The translations under genes were made by a program, and so were the position numbers. From Vitrella brassicaformis (lineage: Eukaryota; Sar; Vitrellaceae): a DNA stretch of 61,721 bases. A model generated the notes under the pieces. It did no database searches. It was given only the letters and a program-made list of their open reading frames with translations, and was not told the origin of the DNA. How positions within the stretch are numbered: the first letter of the stretch is position 1; each line of letters begins with the position of its first letter. The stretch spans positions 79,082-140,802 of the forward strand of contig CDMY01000271.1 of NCBI GenBank assembly GCA_001179505.1, read 5' to 3'. Shown in pieces: positions 44,643-56,970 of this stretch.

Positions 44643-46824
44643 ATGTTTGGTGGCGGCCTTGGCGGTGCGAGCGCAGTCAACTACAACACCAACGGCGACT
44701 ACGAGGTGCCCCAATGCCCCACAGACGGTACGAATGAATGACCTGACGTGCCGGTGAAGATGTCAATCGTCCATCGCTCCGTCTGCTCGTGTGGTTGGTT
44801 CGTTAGGTATATCTGAAGTAGCTTGGGCGAAGGGTCGCAACATTCTCGCGTGTGCGTCATGGGACAAGAGTGTGCGGATATGGGAAGTGACGGCGCAGCA
44901 GAGTGAGGGAGGGGAGGGCGGCAGAGAGGGATGGGGGGGAAGAAGAACGCGTTTGTGCGTGTCATGCGTTTCGTGTGTGGCATCTAATCTCCTGTTGTGT
45001 TCCATCAGCGTTTGGTGCCGCCGGTGGGTACACGGCAGCGCCCAAGGTGTCGTACAACCACGAGAGCCCGGCACTCACATGCGAATTCTCACACGTGAGC
45101 AACATTGGCTGAAGAGGACAGACAGACAGACAGGCAGACAGCCTAGAGCCAGGCAGGAGTCATGTTGTCCTTTCTGTCCTTTGCGTGTGTTAGGATATGC
45201 AATACCTGTGGAGCGCTGGCTGCGACAAGAAGATCAAAGTGTGCAACCTGGGGGCGGCGGGCAACCCCACACAGGTGAGGTCGGTCAGGAGAGCGAGCGC
45301 ACAAGAGAGGACACATACACACATGCCCATCCCTGATGCGATCGTCTGACTGTGTGTCCATCTCATCTGCCTGTTGGTGTCATGTCCTGTGACGTGACAG
45401 GACTGTGGTACCCATGATGCGCCTATTCGGCATATCAAGTGGTGTCAGGAGCTCAACATGCTCATATCTGGTACGTGCCTCCCACATATATCAGCGACAC
45501 CTACCTGCATTGTTCGGCTCTGTTTCTGTCAGGCGGTTGGGATCGTACGTTGAAGTTCTGGGATTTCAGGCAGGGGCAGCAGGCCACCACGCTGCAGCTC
45601 CCAGAACGGGTGGCTGATTGGAAGGAAGGGGCGGAAAGACGCGCAAAAGGCGACCATCAATCTTTCACTTCACTGGCGCTGTTGTGTCCTTGTCATGTCA
45701 GTGCTATGCTATGGATTTGAAGTACCCTGTGTTGGTTGTGGGCACGGCTGACCTGCACGTGCTCATCTACAACCTCCAGAACATACAGCAGACCGGCGCG
45801 CCCGTCAAGGTAAGTAAGGTACACAGGCAAGACAAGACGTCAATCAGCCGAGCCCTGTCAATGCATTGCAATGCGTTGTGTGTGTGAATGATGTAATGTG
45901 TGCAGACGGTGACGTCCAACCTGAAGATGCAGACGCGTTGTGTGTCCATCTTCACCGACAAGACGGGATGGGCTACGGGGTCGGTGGAGGGGCGCGTGTA
46001 CATCGCATACATCGACGAGAGCCAGTCGTAAGACACTCACACCCACACCACACCACACCACACCACACCACACAACATCCACCGCACACACCTGCCTGAC
46101 GGTGGTTGATTGTGGTGCGTGCTGTCTGTGCAAGCTCCAGTGGCAAGAGTTTTGCGTTCAAGTGTCACCGTGTGGATCGCGGTCACAACGAGAGCGACAT
46201 CTACCCCGTCAACTCCATCGACTTTCATCCCCAGTTCGGCACATTCGCCACCACGGTGCAATGCACTTGACGAGGTGGCGCCCTGGTCTGATTGATGTTG
46301 TGATTCACTTATTGCAGGGATCTGATGGGACGTTTGTGTTCTGGGACAAGGATAACAAGCAGAGGTCAGAGGCACGCAGGCCGAGAGGAGAGGAGGGAGG
46401 GCAGCGATGGAGGATATCGTGCGTCTGTCTGCCTCATATTTATTGTATGCACAGGTTGAAGCAGTTCAAGCCCGTCAACATCGCCATCCCCTGCGCCCGC
46501 TTCAACTATGACGGCTCCATCTTCGCATACGCCTGCTCATACGACTGGCACAAAGTGCATCCAACACGCAACCCACAACAGCCACCCACACGCAAGGTGA
46601 GGTGGCTGTCTGTTGTGTCGTTGTCTATCAGGGTCACGATGGCGCTCTCTCGACCAACCCGAACAAGATCTTGCTGCACAGGGTGGGTAGAGTGGAGGGC
46701 CAACGATGGATGGATGGATTGCCACGCGTGTGTTGTGTTGATGGGATGGATGGATGCCACGCAGGTGACCGAAGACGAGATCAAGAACAAGAAACCACAA
46801 GGCGGTGAGGGAGAAGTGCAATGA
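44643..46824 (+). CDS. RAE1: RAE1/Gle2 mRNA export factor, WD40 protein
   Basis: RAE1 is a seven-blade WD40 propeller that binds the nucleoporin NUP98 at the pore and serves mRNA export and the spindle checkpoint. Thirteen exons (44643-44727, 44807-44902, 45009-45094, 45194-45274, 45401-45470, 45533-45609, 45702-45809, 45906-46027, 46141-46255, 46318-46364, 46455-46554, 46632-46682, 46765-46824) sum to 365 residues, the usual size. Signature stretches are ASWDKSVRIWEV, SAGCDKKIKV, HDAPIRHIKW, GGWDRTLKFWDFR, LQLPERCYAMD, SVEGRVYIAYI, FKCHRVD, GSDGTFVFWDKD and IFAYACSYDWHKGHDG. Two adjacent acceptors before exon 9 (46134 and 46140) would differ by two codons. Confidence 0.95.
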
Positions 46825-47203
46825 ATGAAGAAGGGGTCAATGCACAGCCTTAATTGTGGGTCCCCACTGGTTGCTTTCGTTCGAACAGGTGGTGGCCGCC
46901 GATAGACAGCGGGACGGGATGGGACAGGATGTGCGCATCTATCCCTCTAGAGCTGCGTTCGTTGGGGGGATACTGGTGGGTGGGTGGGTGGATGGATGGA
47001 TGGATGTTGTACAGCTGTTCGTTCCATTCATGCATGATTGCGATGCTTTATACATTCACGCGCGTGGCGGACTGGGTGAGTGTCCTGTGAATGATAATTC
47101 TCTGTGTCACCGTGATACTCCGAGATTCTGTCAGGCATTCACCGCCATGTGTCGAAGTCCAATGCATACGCATACCAGAAAACCATCGCCACATTTTACC
47201 AGC
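46825..47203. other. Convergent intergenic region
   Basis: These 379 bases lie between RAE1 (+) and uS8 (-). A GGGT/GGAT-rich microsatellite sits at 46976-47006. No coding exon is supported. Confidence 0.5.
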
Positions 47204-47808
47204 TCAGCACCAGTGCTGATACCCATTATTGACAGCGAAAAGGACCTTCCCCCCCACCCCCATCTCGATACAGTCTCGATGCGATATCACACCGACAGGC
47301 GTCTGCATGATCCACAGACCTGACGGACATGGACGCAAGCCATCGATCGAGGGCTGGCTGGATGCGCACGTGCATATGACCTCATCGCTCACCAGTATTG
47401 AAGCGTGTGCGATGCTTGAGCTCATGTGGCAGGAGCCATATGTCACGGCTGGGCTTGGACACAACACGAACATTCCGAATCACAGGGGCACCTGCAACCC
47501 CGCAGATAAGCAGAGATCTCACATTTGGTCGTCCGTCTGTGCCCATCTATGTATCGTTTCATCGCACCGCTGACCTTGATATTGTTTGAGCAGTATCCTG
47601 ATCTTGATGCCCTCCACCCTGAAGCCCCGGATGTAGCCCTCGCGTGTGAGGAGGTCCAGGATCTGCACACTCAAGGGAGTGTAGACGGTGCGCTGCTCCA
47701 GGGCCTTGGTCCGCAGCAGCGCAACCACCATCTCACACGCATGCTGAAGAGATGAAACCACATCCATTCGGTCGGCCAGTGCGCTGCGTCCTTTGTTTCT
47801 TCTCCCAC
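47204..47808 (-). CDS. Organellar ribosomal protein uS8 (5' end unresolved)
   Basis: uS8 binds the central domain of small-subunit rRNA. Three exons fit in frame: 47808-47575, 47491-47393, 47319-47204. Features include a typical N-terminal helix region (MDVVSSLQHACEM), LLTREGYIRGFRVEG, GAPVIRNVRVVSKPSRDIWLLPHEL and the C-terminal TPVGVISHRDCIEMGVGGKV, which match the bacterial-type family. That form is used in mitochondria and plastids, so this is an organelle protein encoded in the nucleus. An acceptor at 47809-47810 shows that at least one upstream exon exists, which should carry the targeting peptide. I could not join it: none of the frames upstream gives a phase-1 donor after an ATG. Confidence 0.8.
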
Positions 47809-48549
47809 CTGCATTGAGGACGGTCAGCAAAAAGCGCCTGGATCAGCGCATTGGTGCTCAAACATCCTGCCTTGGGGCACGTTGCGCGAAACGGAAGTTT
47901 CAGCCATACACTTGCAGAAGAGATCTGACATTCCCACGGTCCCCTGGCTTGCTGCAGCCCTTCCACTTGAATCAACTGGTGGCGAGAAGACGCAAACAAT
48001 GAACACGGCTGCCATTCTTGCAAGGAACGGGAGAGCATTGTTGCAGCTGGACCATGAGCTGAACGGCACTGCAAGCGGCAGTAAGGCGTGCCTATGGACG
48101 ACTCATTGACTGAAGGACAGCTTTATGTTCTTTACATGGCGTCAGACAGCCAGCACAGACCAAGTCTCACGGCGCTGTTCATCAAGCCTTTCGGGCAGCC
48201 AGTGACCGAAATGCCACAGTGATGTCCAATACAGAAGAAATATCAGGGGTACCGCACGGGCACAGGCAGCCTAATCATTGCGAATAAATCGTCCAGTATC
48301 GACTCCCAAGGCCGTCATAAATCAAAGAATGCAACCACGTGTGTGCCCCGTGGGGCGAGGCGTCGTGTGTGCCCGTAACGTGCTTTCTTTCAAGTGACCC
48401 TGGTGGGCAGTGCAGTTATTTCTGATTCGGCATGACTGGTGACTCGCATTTATCCTTTCGATTCGATAGCTTGCATCGCATCTGCTATTCTCTGATGTCA
48501 CCATTGCTATGTTGAACCGCCATGAGACGACAAGAGAAAAGAAACAACA
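47809..48549. other. Intergenic region, probably with the missing uS8 exon
   Basis: About 740 bases. The hidden first exon of the uS8 gene should lie here. No other coding feature, RNA gene or repeat stands out. Confidence 0.4.
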
Positions 48550-51500
48550 CTAAGACCACCCCAATCCCATCCCCAGTACGCTGGTCAATGAGTGATCCAA
48601 ACACACAGGCTGCCTCAGGCCCATCTCCTCACACACCACACCCATGACCTCCTTCCGAACGCGCTGCTCAAGCGACAGATGATTCACCAACACGACTATG
48701 GACACGTTCTCCTGAGGATACGATACAGCGAACGATCCCCCAAACGACTGATACCCTACTGCCTCACTCCGACCATCAGCCCATCGCCTTATTGACTCTG
48801 AAGGAAGAGGGAAGGAAGGGGAAGGCGAGCGCTGCTGGCCAAGCCCAAGGCCTCCGCGGGCAGCAGGAGGGGACGGCGTACAAGCAGACGGAGAGGGGTC
48901 ACCCACGCGCAGCACTTCCAAGCCCTCAGAAAAGCTGCCGAACAGCATAGGAAAGCCATGAAGCGAAGAAAGAAAAGCTCTCTCGTGTGCCTGTGCCTCA
49001 CCATCTCCTCCCGAAGAGCACTGAGTCCTCTGAGGCCTTCGCCACCAGCAGTCGCCTCCGCGAGTCGCTGTCCAGCGTGGAAAACAACCCCCTCCCCCTG
49101 AGATCGTGCCACGTCATGGCCGAGAGGAGCGATGCCAACGCACGTGCAGACGCGTAAACGCCAAGCGCCGGCGGTGGGCTGGCGCGCACGCGCTGCGCAT
49201 TGAGCATGGAAGGGTCCGTGACGATCTCGGTCATCGATGCCAGCTGCCCAAAGATGCCGCCTGTTGCCGAGAAAGGCCCATGCTCCCACTCTTCCCGCTT
49301 GCTGTCGTTCTCATCCTTGCTCTCAAATAGCGCACCGATGTCATCGAGATGAAGAGAGAAGAGGGCCGCCGCGGCTTTGGCGATTCCATTCGACACAAGG
49401 GCGATGGATCTGCCGCCCTCGTCACGACCCAGCGCCCCCCCGCCACCACCCTCTGTTTCAGTCTCGAGGCCAAATCGAAGCTCATTCTCCACGCGCAGCG
49501 CCCTCGCCAGTCGTTGAGTGAGTCGACTCAATGACACGTCCCCTCCAGCTGCCTTCAGCAGACGGCCACAGATCACGCCCATGACATGGTTGTGATACTT
49601 GGCCGTGCCACGGTCGCGTGTCGGCTTGGCTCGACAGACCATGGCCTCCACCTTAGATGGGTCCAAGAGGTCGCTGGCGGGCGTTTGTGGTGGGACGGCG
49701 CTCGCCAGTCCAGCCGTGTGCGATAGCACCTCGCCGCATGTCACGTCGCTCTTGAAATCGGGCCAGTGGCTGCTCACAGGATCGTCAAGACTCATCCTCC
49801 TCTCGGCGACGGAAGAGTAGATGAGAGCCGTCAAGACTACCTTCGATAAATCCATGGCCGGCATCAGCGTGTGCTCGTCCACTGGCCGCGCATCACTTCC
49901 CCCCACTACGCCGGCTGCCAGGCTGACGAGTGGACTCATACACTCACCTCTCATGATGGCCACCTGAATGCCGAGTGACTGCTCATCATCCTCCCACAGG
50001 CTGGCGACAAGGTTGCGCAGACGCTGCTCGAGGCGAGACGGAACACAAGAGGGTGGAAGGGGCGCGAGGTGCGCGAGGGCACGCTGGTCGGGAGGGGTGC
50101 TGGAAAGAATAGTGAGACGCGCGTAGAGGGACATGGTATCCAGGTACGACACCTGAAGAATACGTACACATCCAGATATCATACATGCCATGCGCCGACT
50201 GAGTGGATTGCGTGCTGTTTGGCATTACTTTCGTGTCGAGGGTGACCGACAGGCCGCGAATGAGGCCCAGGACACGGAAGATAAAGCCGAGCTCGTCTGG
50301 AATCTGCGTCATGAAACGACTGACGAAAACAGAAAGGAGAAAGGTAGCTGATGGACAGGTGAGCAGATGGCAATGTGTTCCGTGCCTTTCGGTGTTTCCT
50401 TCGCTTCGGTCTCGCTCTCTTTGTTTCCTCCTCATACGAAAGAACTTCTTGGTGTCTTCGTAACTCTCGTCCCTGAGAGGAACGCCAGTCACTGTGTACA
50501 TCAGCTCGCTCCTTCTCCGTTGTGCCTCTTACTTAGTCTTTGTGTCCCTCATAAGGTAGCGAAAGAACTCTAGGTCGCGCTCGGGTTTGTGGTCCGACTG
50601 TGAGTTGGCGTACCCCACATCGCGCAGGGCTTTCGCTGCTCCCTCCACATCAAACTCATGTAAGCTCGTCACGAGCTGACAGTAGTGGACTCGCTGGGCA
50701 GGGGTAATCGATAGCGACATCCCAAAGTCGAGGAGCACCAGTTTAGCCTGGTCGCCATCGATGGACACCATCAGATTGCCGGCGTGGGCTGCACACACAC
50801 ACGCCGATTGGGTGCGTGGGGTGGGCGTGCGTGGGTGGCTATGTTCGTTGACTGACGATCAGCATTGAAGAAGCCCCACGTGAATAGCTGCTGCGAGTAC
50901 ACCTGAAGAACACGCATAGATGCACCGACAGAGTGGATTGCGTGCCGTTTGGCATTCGTACCTGTATGACTCTGAGCATAAGATGCCTGGTGTCGACCTG
51001 ATAGAGGGCCAGCTGGTCCTTATCGGTCAATTTGAATCCGTGAATGAACGACATCGTTAGGACGCGTGGCGAAGTTAACGACAGGTGAGGCGTGGGGACG
51101 ATGACATCAGACAAACTGACAGACAAAATCGAGACAAAGGGGGTCTTCTGCCGGCCTTTTCCTAGTGAGCCCCGTTCTCCCTTCAGATGGTTACCCTCCG
51201 TCCTTAATGTGTCGTGCCATCTTGATCAAATTGTCAGCTTCTTGCCGAAAGTCCAGCTCCTTATCCATGACCTTCTGCTGCCAGGCCTGCGCGAGAAATC
51301 CAGGACGCAAACCGATTCCGTCATGTTTAATGTATCCATCCATTTCTCTCTCCGGTGTGTGTCTGTGTGTGTCTGTGTGTGTGCATTGTCGATGCATCGT
51401 TTCACCCAAATGTCTGTACCTGAAGCACTTGAAGAATCACTCCGAGCTGCGACATGCACGTGAGTGAAATCATTTGTTGTGTTGTGTTTTGCTGTGCGTC

Positions 51501-53876
51501 GTTGAGTGATCTGACCTGTGGGTTGAGCCACTGGAGTGTCCTGGCAATGCACAGGGCGTAGAACAAATCACTCCTGACCAGCTGCGCTATGCCCCTGTGC
51601 TGGAGCTTGATCACCACCTCATCGCCAGACCGTAGGACGGCGTGATGGACCTGGGCGATTGAGGCACTGGCCATGGGGGTCATGTCAAAGAACGAGAACA
51701 GCTCATCGAGCTCGCAACCAAACTCCTCGCGGATTACACGCCGGACATAGCCTGGTGGACACGCTGGCAGGTCATCCTGAAGGAACAGCAAAAAAGGATC
51801 AACGCCGTCTCCTCCTTCAGGGTGCCAGGTGTTGCTACGTTTCTGTTTACCTGCAGCTTTGCCAGCGTCTGGCTCCATTCTCTCGGCACGATATCAGCTC
51901 GCCTGCGAAGTGACAGAGCACCAACGATACCACTGTATACTCACCAATACGCACGCATTCATGCTGCTTACCCGCCTAGGTATTGCCCAAACTTTACGAA
52001 AAGACTTTGCAGCCGGATGAAAGTGTCGCAGACATAGGGCGCCAGCCAACAATCGAGAGTAGCGAAGAGCCGTAGCCGCTCGGCCCCCTCTATGCCCCTT
52101 CTCTCCACCCACTTGTTGACGACAAAGTACATGCCTATGCTGAACGTTGCGCTTGTCGCGATCATGACTCCCCTTCTCAGCTTGGAAAAGAGAGAGACAG
52201 GTATCATCAGCAAGAGTGCCAGTATCCCCGTGAGAATCTTGCGAGCCATCATGGCATGCAGCAGTCGACTGCATTGGACTGCAAGCAGTCGGTTCCATGA
52301 ACTGAGCCCTGCCGTCCGGCCAAAAAGAAGTAGCCGCAGCGCGAGTGACAGGAAGACCGCAAATGCTCCGCAGGCGTCCGAAAGAGCGAAGAAGACGGTG
52401 AAGGCCAAGCTGAGGACGGTCGCGGAGGCGGATGAAGGAACGATATCGCCGAGGAGCGGCCATGAGACGGGGAACACAATCAGCAACCACACGAGGATGC
52501 CCAGTGCTGTTCTCAGCGTCCCCATCCACCTCTCGTAGGCACCTTTCGCATCACCCGTTCCGCTGTCTGAAAACAGCCTCCACCCCCCGAGCGCGCTCTT
52601 AGTCTGCTGCACCATCCTCTCCAACCGATGCATCCTCCGCAAAAGCTGCTGCTGGCTCTGATGGTTGGCGAGCACGGCACCCTGACACTTGATGGGCTCA
52701 CGTTGCTCTCGGGAGATCTGGCCCTTGAGTCGATTGGCGAGAATGCCCTCGTCTGTCGCAGTCGGGTCAAGCAGGCCGCCTCCCTGTTGACGTGGTTCCT
52801 GGACGGACCGTGTCGCCTCGGGCGAGTTGGTGGCCGCGCTCGCGGGCAGACGGATCGACGCGATAGCTGTTGTTTGCTCGCGGGTGGTGTTGACCGACGT
52901 GAGGAAGGCGGGGTTGACGCCGCGCCTCGTGTTTGTTGACGTGCTAGTAGTCTCGACAAATGACGGCGAGAGAGACGGTGACTCTTTCGCTCGCCTCTCG
53001 GCTGCAAACGGCTGGAGTAGACCTGAAGCAAGTGCCGCGCATTCGTTGCACAGGCGGCGTCTGAAAAGACAACATAATCTCACTTCCTCAAAGAGTGCTG
53101 AACTCCTACACAGTGCACCAACTCTTCCTTCCTTTGCTCTTGTTCTCACCGAAACAGGCGGTGTTTGCTGCATCTCCCACAGCAGAGGACCCCGCACACC
53201 TGCAGAGAAGAGACGATGATAAACTGTGTCGATCATCTGTCCCGCCGCGGCTCACCCTGCAGTGATGGCGCCGCTTGACGAGGGTAAATCGAGAGCCACA
53301 TCGTGTGCAAGTAGGGCCATTCGGCGCCCACTGTCCGCGAGTGAGCAGCAGTTTACCCTCCTCCCTCTCGCGCACTTCACCCTCCCTGACGCGCCTCGCG
53401 GCCGACATGAGAAGAGGAATCAGTGACTTGATCATGCCCTTGTCCCCGTCGATGCGCACATGCCCCTTAATCACGGCCGTGACTGGATTCAGCCGCCTTT
53501 CGAGGAGCAACTGCAGTCCCTGCAAACCAACGAGTTAATCAATACATCCATCCCATGCACCTTTTGTCTCATATAATCCATCCACATGAGTGGATGTCCG
53601 TATCTGTGTGCCTACTTCTCCGCTCAGTGTGACGCTCGTGGCGACCTGCGACTCGCGTATGCCATTGCTGGGGTGGAGTGGTCGGAGGCTCGAGAGATCG
53701 GTGGTCACGCGGGGCTGGCCATGTGCATCGATGCCGAGATAGTAGATGTGCGGTGTGGTGTCGGACGCCAGCACCAGCTTCACGACTCTGTTATCTCGTT
53801 GCATGGCTGCTGGTGGACTCCACGATCTGAGAGAGTCTTGAACAGCCTCAACGAAAGGGGCAACGGTCACCTCCAT
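48550..53876 (-). CDS. SCP2-FYVE-ABC1 kinase-beta-lactamase-like fusion protein
   Basis: A very large multi-exon gene. From the N-terminus: an SCP2-like lipid-binding domain (53876 to about 53420, with LNPVTAVIKGHVRIDGDKGM); an intact FYVE zinc finger (TCTRCGSRFTLVKRRHHCR spliced to VCGVLCCGRCSKHRLFR and RRLCNEC, 53370-53045) that in other proteins binds PI3P on endosomes; a Ser/Arg-rich linker; at least four hydrophobic helices (52500-52100); an ABC1/ADCK atypical kinase with the KxGQ motif (KFGQYLGG), Ala-rich loop MASASIAQVH, VIK lysine, NADAHAGN and DFG; and a C-terminal beta-lactamase-like domain. ABC1 plus beta-lactamase is known from a plant protein family; the added SCP2 and FYVE parts are unusual. 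In the lactamase part the SxxK nucleophile position reads D-L-S-K, and Y-H-N is kept. Exon edges are partly provisional, and a split into two genes cannot be excluded. Confidence 0.75.
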
Positions 53877-54196
53877 GTTTCAAAAACTCGACCTGTGTTT
53901 TATCTTGCTTGGTTGGTTATTGTGTTTAACGAGACTCGTGTCTGTGATCTTGGTCTAAGCACAGCTCGCTAGTGTTTCGTTTCACGCAGCCCCGCCCGAG
54001 TCTGTGTTTGCACTGCACACAGCCATTTAAATGGTGCTGGAGGTCTTTCATTCTGTTGTAGGTCCGCCGCTACGCAAAAAGGGACACAGGCTGTTTGCAG
54101 TCTCCTGGGCCAAAAACAAGCCCAACATAACACAAGCAGCAGCCCACTTTGACAAAAGAACGAAAGCTAAGTCACGTCACCCAGCAGCCCCCAAAC
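53877..54196. other. Intergenic region
   Basis: These 320 bases lie between two minus-strand genes and hold the promoter of the fusion gene and the 3' end of the next. Nothing else is seen. Confidence 0.4.
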
Positions 54197-56793
54197 TTAT
54201 CGCCGGCTGCTGTCCGTCTGTACCTTGGCATATAACATCGGGTCGCGGACCTGCAGATGAGGGTGGTCAGATTGAGATGACATGCCAGACACCAGTCAGA
54301 TTGCCAGTGCACCTTTGAACAGCGTGGCTGTTGTCTTACGTTCGTCATGGAATACATAGTGTAGACGGCACCCAGGGCGCCAAGCACCAACGTCACCGAC
54401 ACCCTGGAGAAAGCAACAATGCGCACAAGCTATTTCCGCATTCACAACGGATCCTCCTCATGACTGACTATCTTGTCCTACCATAGAGTGATCTGGAATT
54501 GTGTGGTGTGAACTGCCTCTCCTTGGCCCTTATTCGTTGTCGGTTGTGCAGCCCTGGGCGTCGCGGACGGCTTGGCAGCGCCAGCCTGGGGAGCTGCGGG
54601 CTGGGCAACTGTTGGCTTTGCGGTTCCCGTCGTGCCAGCAGGTTGCGAAGCATCCTGCAACGACTGTAAGCACCCATACGCGAGAAGCACATGTGCAGTA
54701 GCCAACAACTTCGGTTTCGTGTGCTTACTCGTTTAGTATGTGCAACAGACGTCTGGAGCAGGTGGATGAGGGCGGTGGGCGACTCGTGGATGGGGGCCGA
54801 GATGTTGGTGGAACTCGTGCGCCAAGTGTCCTGAACACGGTGAGGAATCTGAGACTCCTGCAGACACAAAGGACACAAATGCACGAGTGCAAGCCATGAG
54901 TGTCAGCTTCGCATTTGCACCTGTCCGTGCACAGGAGGCTTCAGGTTGAGAACGGCACCCCACATGTGACCGTCACTCTGCTTCTTCGCCGATGTCAACA
55001 CCTACAGGGGCAAGGAGAGCAAGCAAAGGTCGGAGCATGCATTGCGGACATTGGTTCATCTTTTGTGTACTGTACCTGGTCAACTGCATGCATGGTAAGC
55101 GCCGATGCAAGCTGATGTTCCATGCTACCCTTCCCGTAGCGGTCAGCAGCACACTGAAACACCAATCGCGAGATGGAACGAGGCTATATGAATACATGAC
55201 TCTTCCGCCTCACCTTGGTTCCAAGTGTTGGAGCGAGCATCATGACGATTGGACGGCCCTCGGCCTCAGCAACTACACGGCTCCTCTGCATGACACAAAA
55301 CGCACAGGCACACATGCGTCTGGTATGCTCCGCATGCCCACCCCCATGACCCTCCCTCACCGCTAGAGAGGAGAGAGCGGCTGTTTCGCCCATCATGACC
55401 CTTGTGCAGTGATGGTTGGCGTCGAGGGTGCCCTCAAGGTCGAGGAACGACATCTTGAGCACGTCAGGCGCCTCGCCAGGTGTGCTCTGCATCACTTCGA
55501 CAGCTCCAAGGTCGCCTATCAGGCCTTGAACGGCGTCGAGCTGCAGCACTTGGCTAAGGGGGGCGGGAGGGACGGAGGGGTTCTCCTCGAGACCACTCAA
55601 AGCGGACCGCATCGTCTCAGCAGCCTGAAATGCGGGCGACAGTCGAGAGGATCGTCATGACGCTGTGTGCAAGGCAAAGGGGCGCGTATTCTACCTGCTT
55701 GTTGGCATTTTTCACAGCCGGAGAGTTGAGATGCTGGAACTGGTTACAGGACCCCAGCTCGAGAAATTGGGGGTCACCGGACACGCAGACGGTCAGAGGG
55801 CCGTCAGACTGAGGACACGCAAAAGGCAGCGACAGTCCACGCCGTGGAAGCGCATGAGTTGGTGTGACCTTACAGTAGACGTGGAAGATAGGAGCTCCTC
55901 AGTTATTGTGGTTGCGAGTGGGCGAGACTCTGCTACCTCGAGGAAGGCAGTCACCTGGTGACCTGGCAATGGGCAACGAGTCACTCATCGGGTGCGCATC
56001 CATCACGTCGGCCTCTTCCCTTCTGTATTTACCGTGTTCATCAACCCAGCTAGGTGCCACGACCCCGTGGCTGCCAGAGGGACTTCGAGTCAAAACCGAC
56101 GTGGTAACGCACAGCTGAAGGCAAAAGCAAACGCGAGCAGCGGATGAATGGGCGTCACGCGGACATCGCCGTACACGTGCGTAGCCTACCGATGTCTGGC
56201 ATGACGATTCCAGCACCGTGGACTCTTTATCTTTGGGGTCCAGACTGAAGTAGTCGGACTTGAACGCAGGCTTTTCTGGCACACGACCATCAACACACGA
56301 AAGAGGTCCAGCTGTCACAAATGAATGCATGATCCCTACGAACACGCACCTGGGAACGATTCAAGAAAGACGACCGCCTGAAGAGCACAGAGGGCCAATA
56401 AGCCATCACAGCCACGTGTATTGACCTTCTCGTCAACGTACCGATACACGTGGTTTCTGGAAGATGTTCGATGCCGCCTTGGTCGTGTACAGGTCAGTGA
56501 GCAGGGCTGTGGCAGCTTCATGACGCGGCGCCAGGCCTACCTCATGGCCCAGCAGGTCACCAAGCAGCTCATCGCTCACGCTTGGCAGGTGTGTGGCGGC
56601 TTCATAGAAGGGGAAGTACACCTCGCCAACTGCAGCGGTTGCAGCCTACCAAACACATGAATACCAATGCTTTCCAGATGTTTCTCCGCCCTGGCTTCTC
56701 CGTGCCACCTTGCTGCATCACTGCACTCACCAGAGCTGACTTGAGCGTCCCCTGCGCCAACGCAAGCACCAGCAATGCTCCGCTGATGGGCAT
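54197..56793 (-). CDS. ATP6AP2 (renin receptor)-like type I membrane protein
   Basis: The protein has a signal peptide (MPISGALLVLALAQGTLKSA), a long soluble lumenal region coded by about a dozen exons, one membrane helix near the C-terminus (WVSVTLVLGALGAVYTMYSM) and a short tail with DPMLYAK. That end strongly resembles ATP6AP2, an accessory protein for V-ATPase assembly, in which a lumenal stalk, one helix and a tail with DP-x-LY follow in the same order. The lumenal part (YFPFYEAATHLPSVSDELLG, LSFL-type strands, GETAALSSLA) is poorly conserved in that family, so the call rests on architecture and the tail. It also has a Pro/Ala/Thr-rich juxtamembrane linker (54540-54640). Alternative: an unrelated lineage-specific surface protein. 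Confidence 0.5.
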
Positions 56794-56970
56794 CGTGGCT
56801 CCCTTTCTGTGCTCTGAGAGCACTTCCAGGCAGTCCCGTGTCGATGGCCCTTCGACGATAATCTGAGTGCTGCACCCTCTTCAGGGCAGGCCGTGAAAGT
56901 TTTCTAATGAGGCAGGAAAACCCATGGAAACCACGTGAGATCCCTAAGGCGAGAGCAATCCGAGGAAACA
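56794..56970. promoter_or_regulatory. Compact divergent promoter, ATP6AP2-like and FKBP
   Basis: These 177 bases separate two divergent start codons. An in-frame upstream ATG at 56823 would add ten residues to the minus-strand protein and weaken its signal peptide, so it was not chosen. Confidence 0.45.

Noticed and set aside
47519-47830. uS8 start at 47830
   Set aside because: The first codon would be TTG. The acceptor at 47809-47810 shows that the exon starts later and an upstream exon is missing.
53106-53525. Frameshift inside the FYVE finger
   Set aside because: On first reading the frame seemed to shift, but the donor follows AGG, so the exon ends in phase 0 and the finger is intact.
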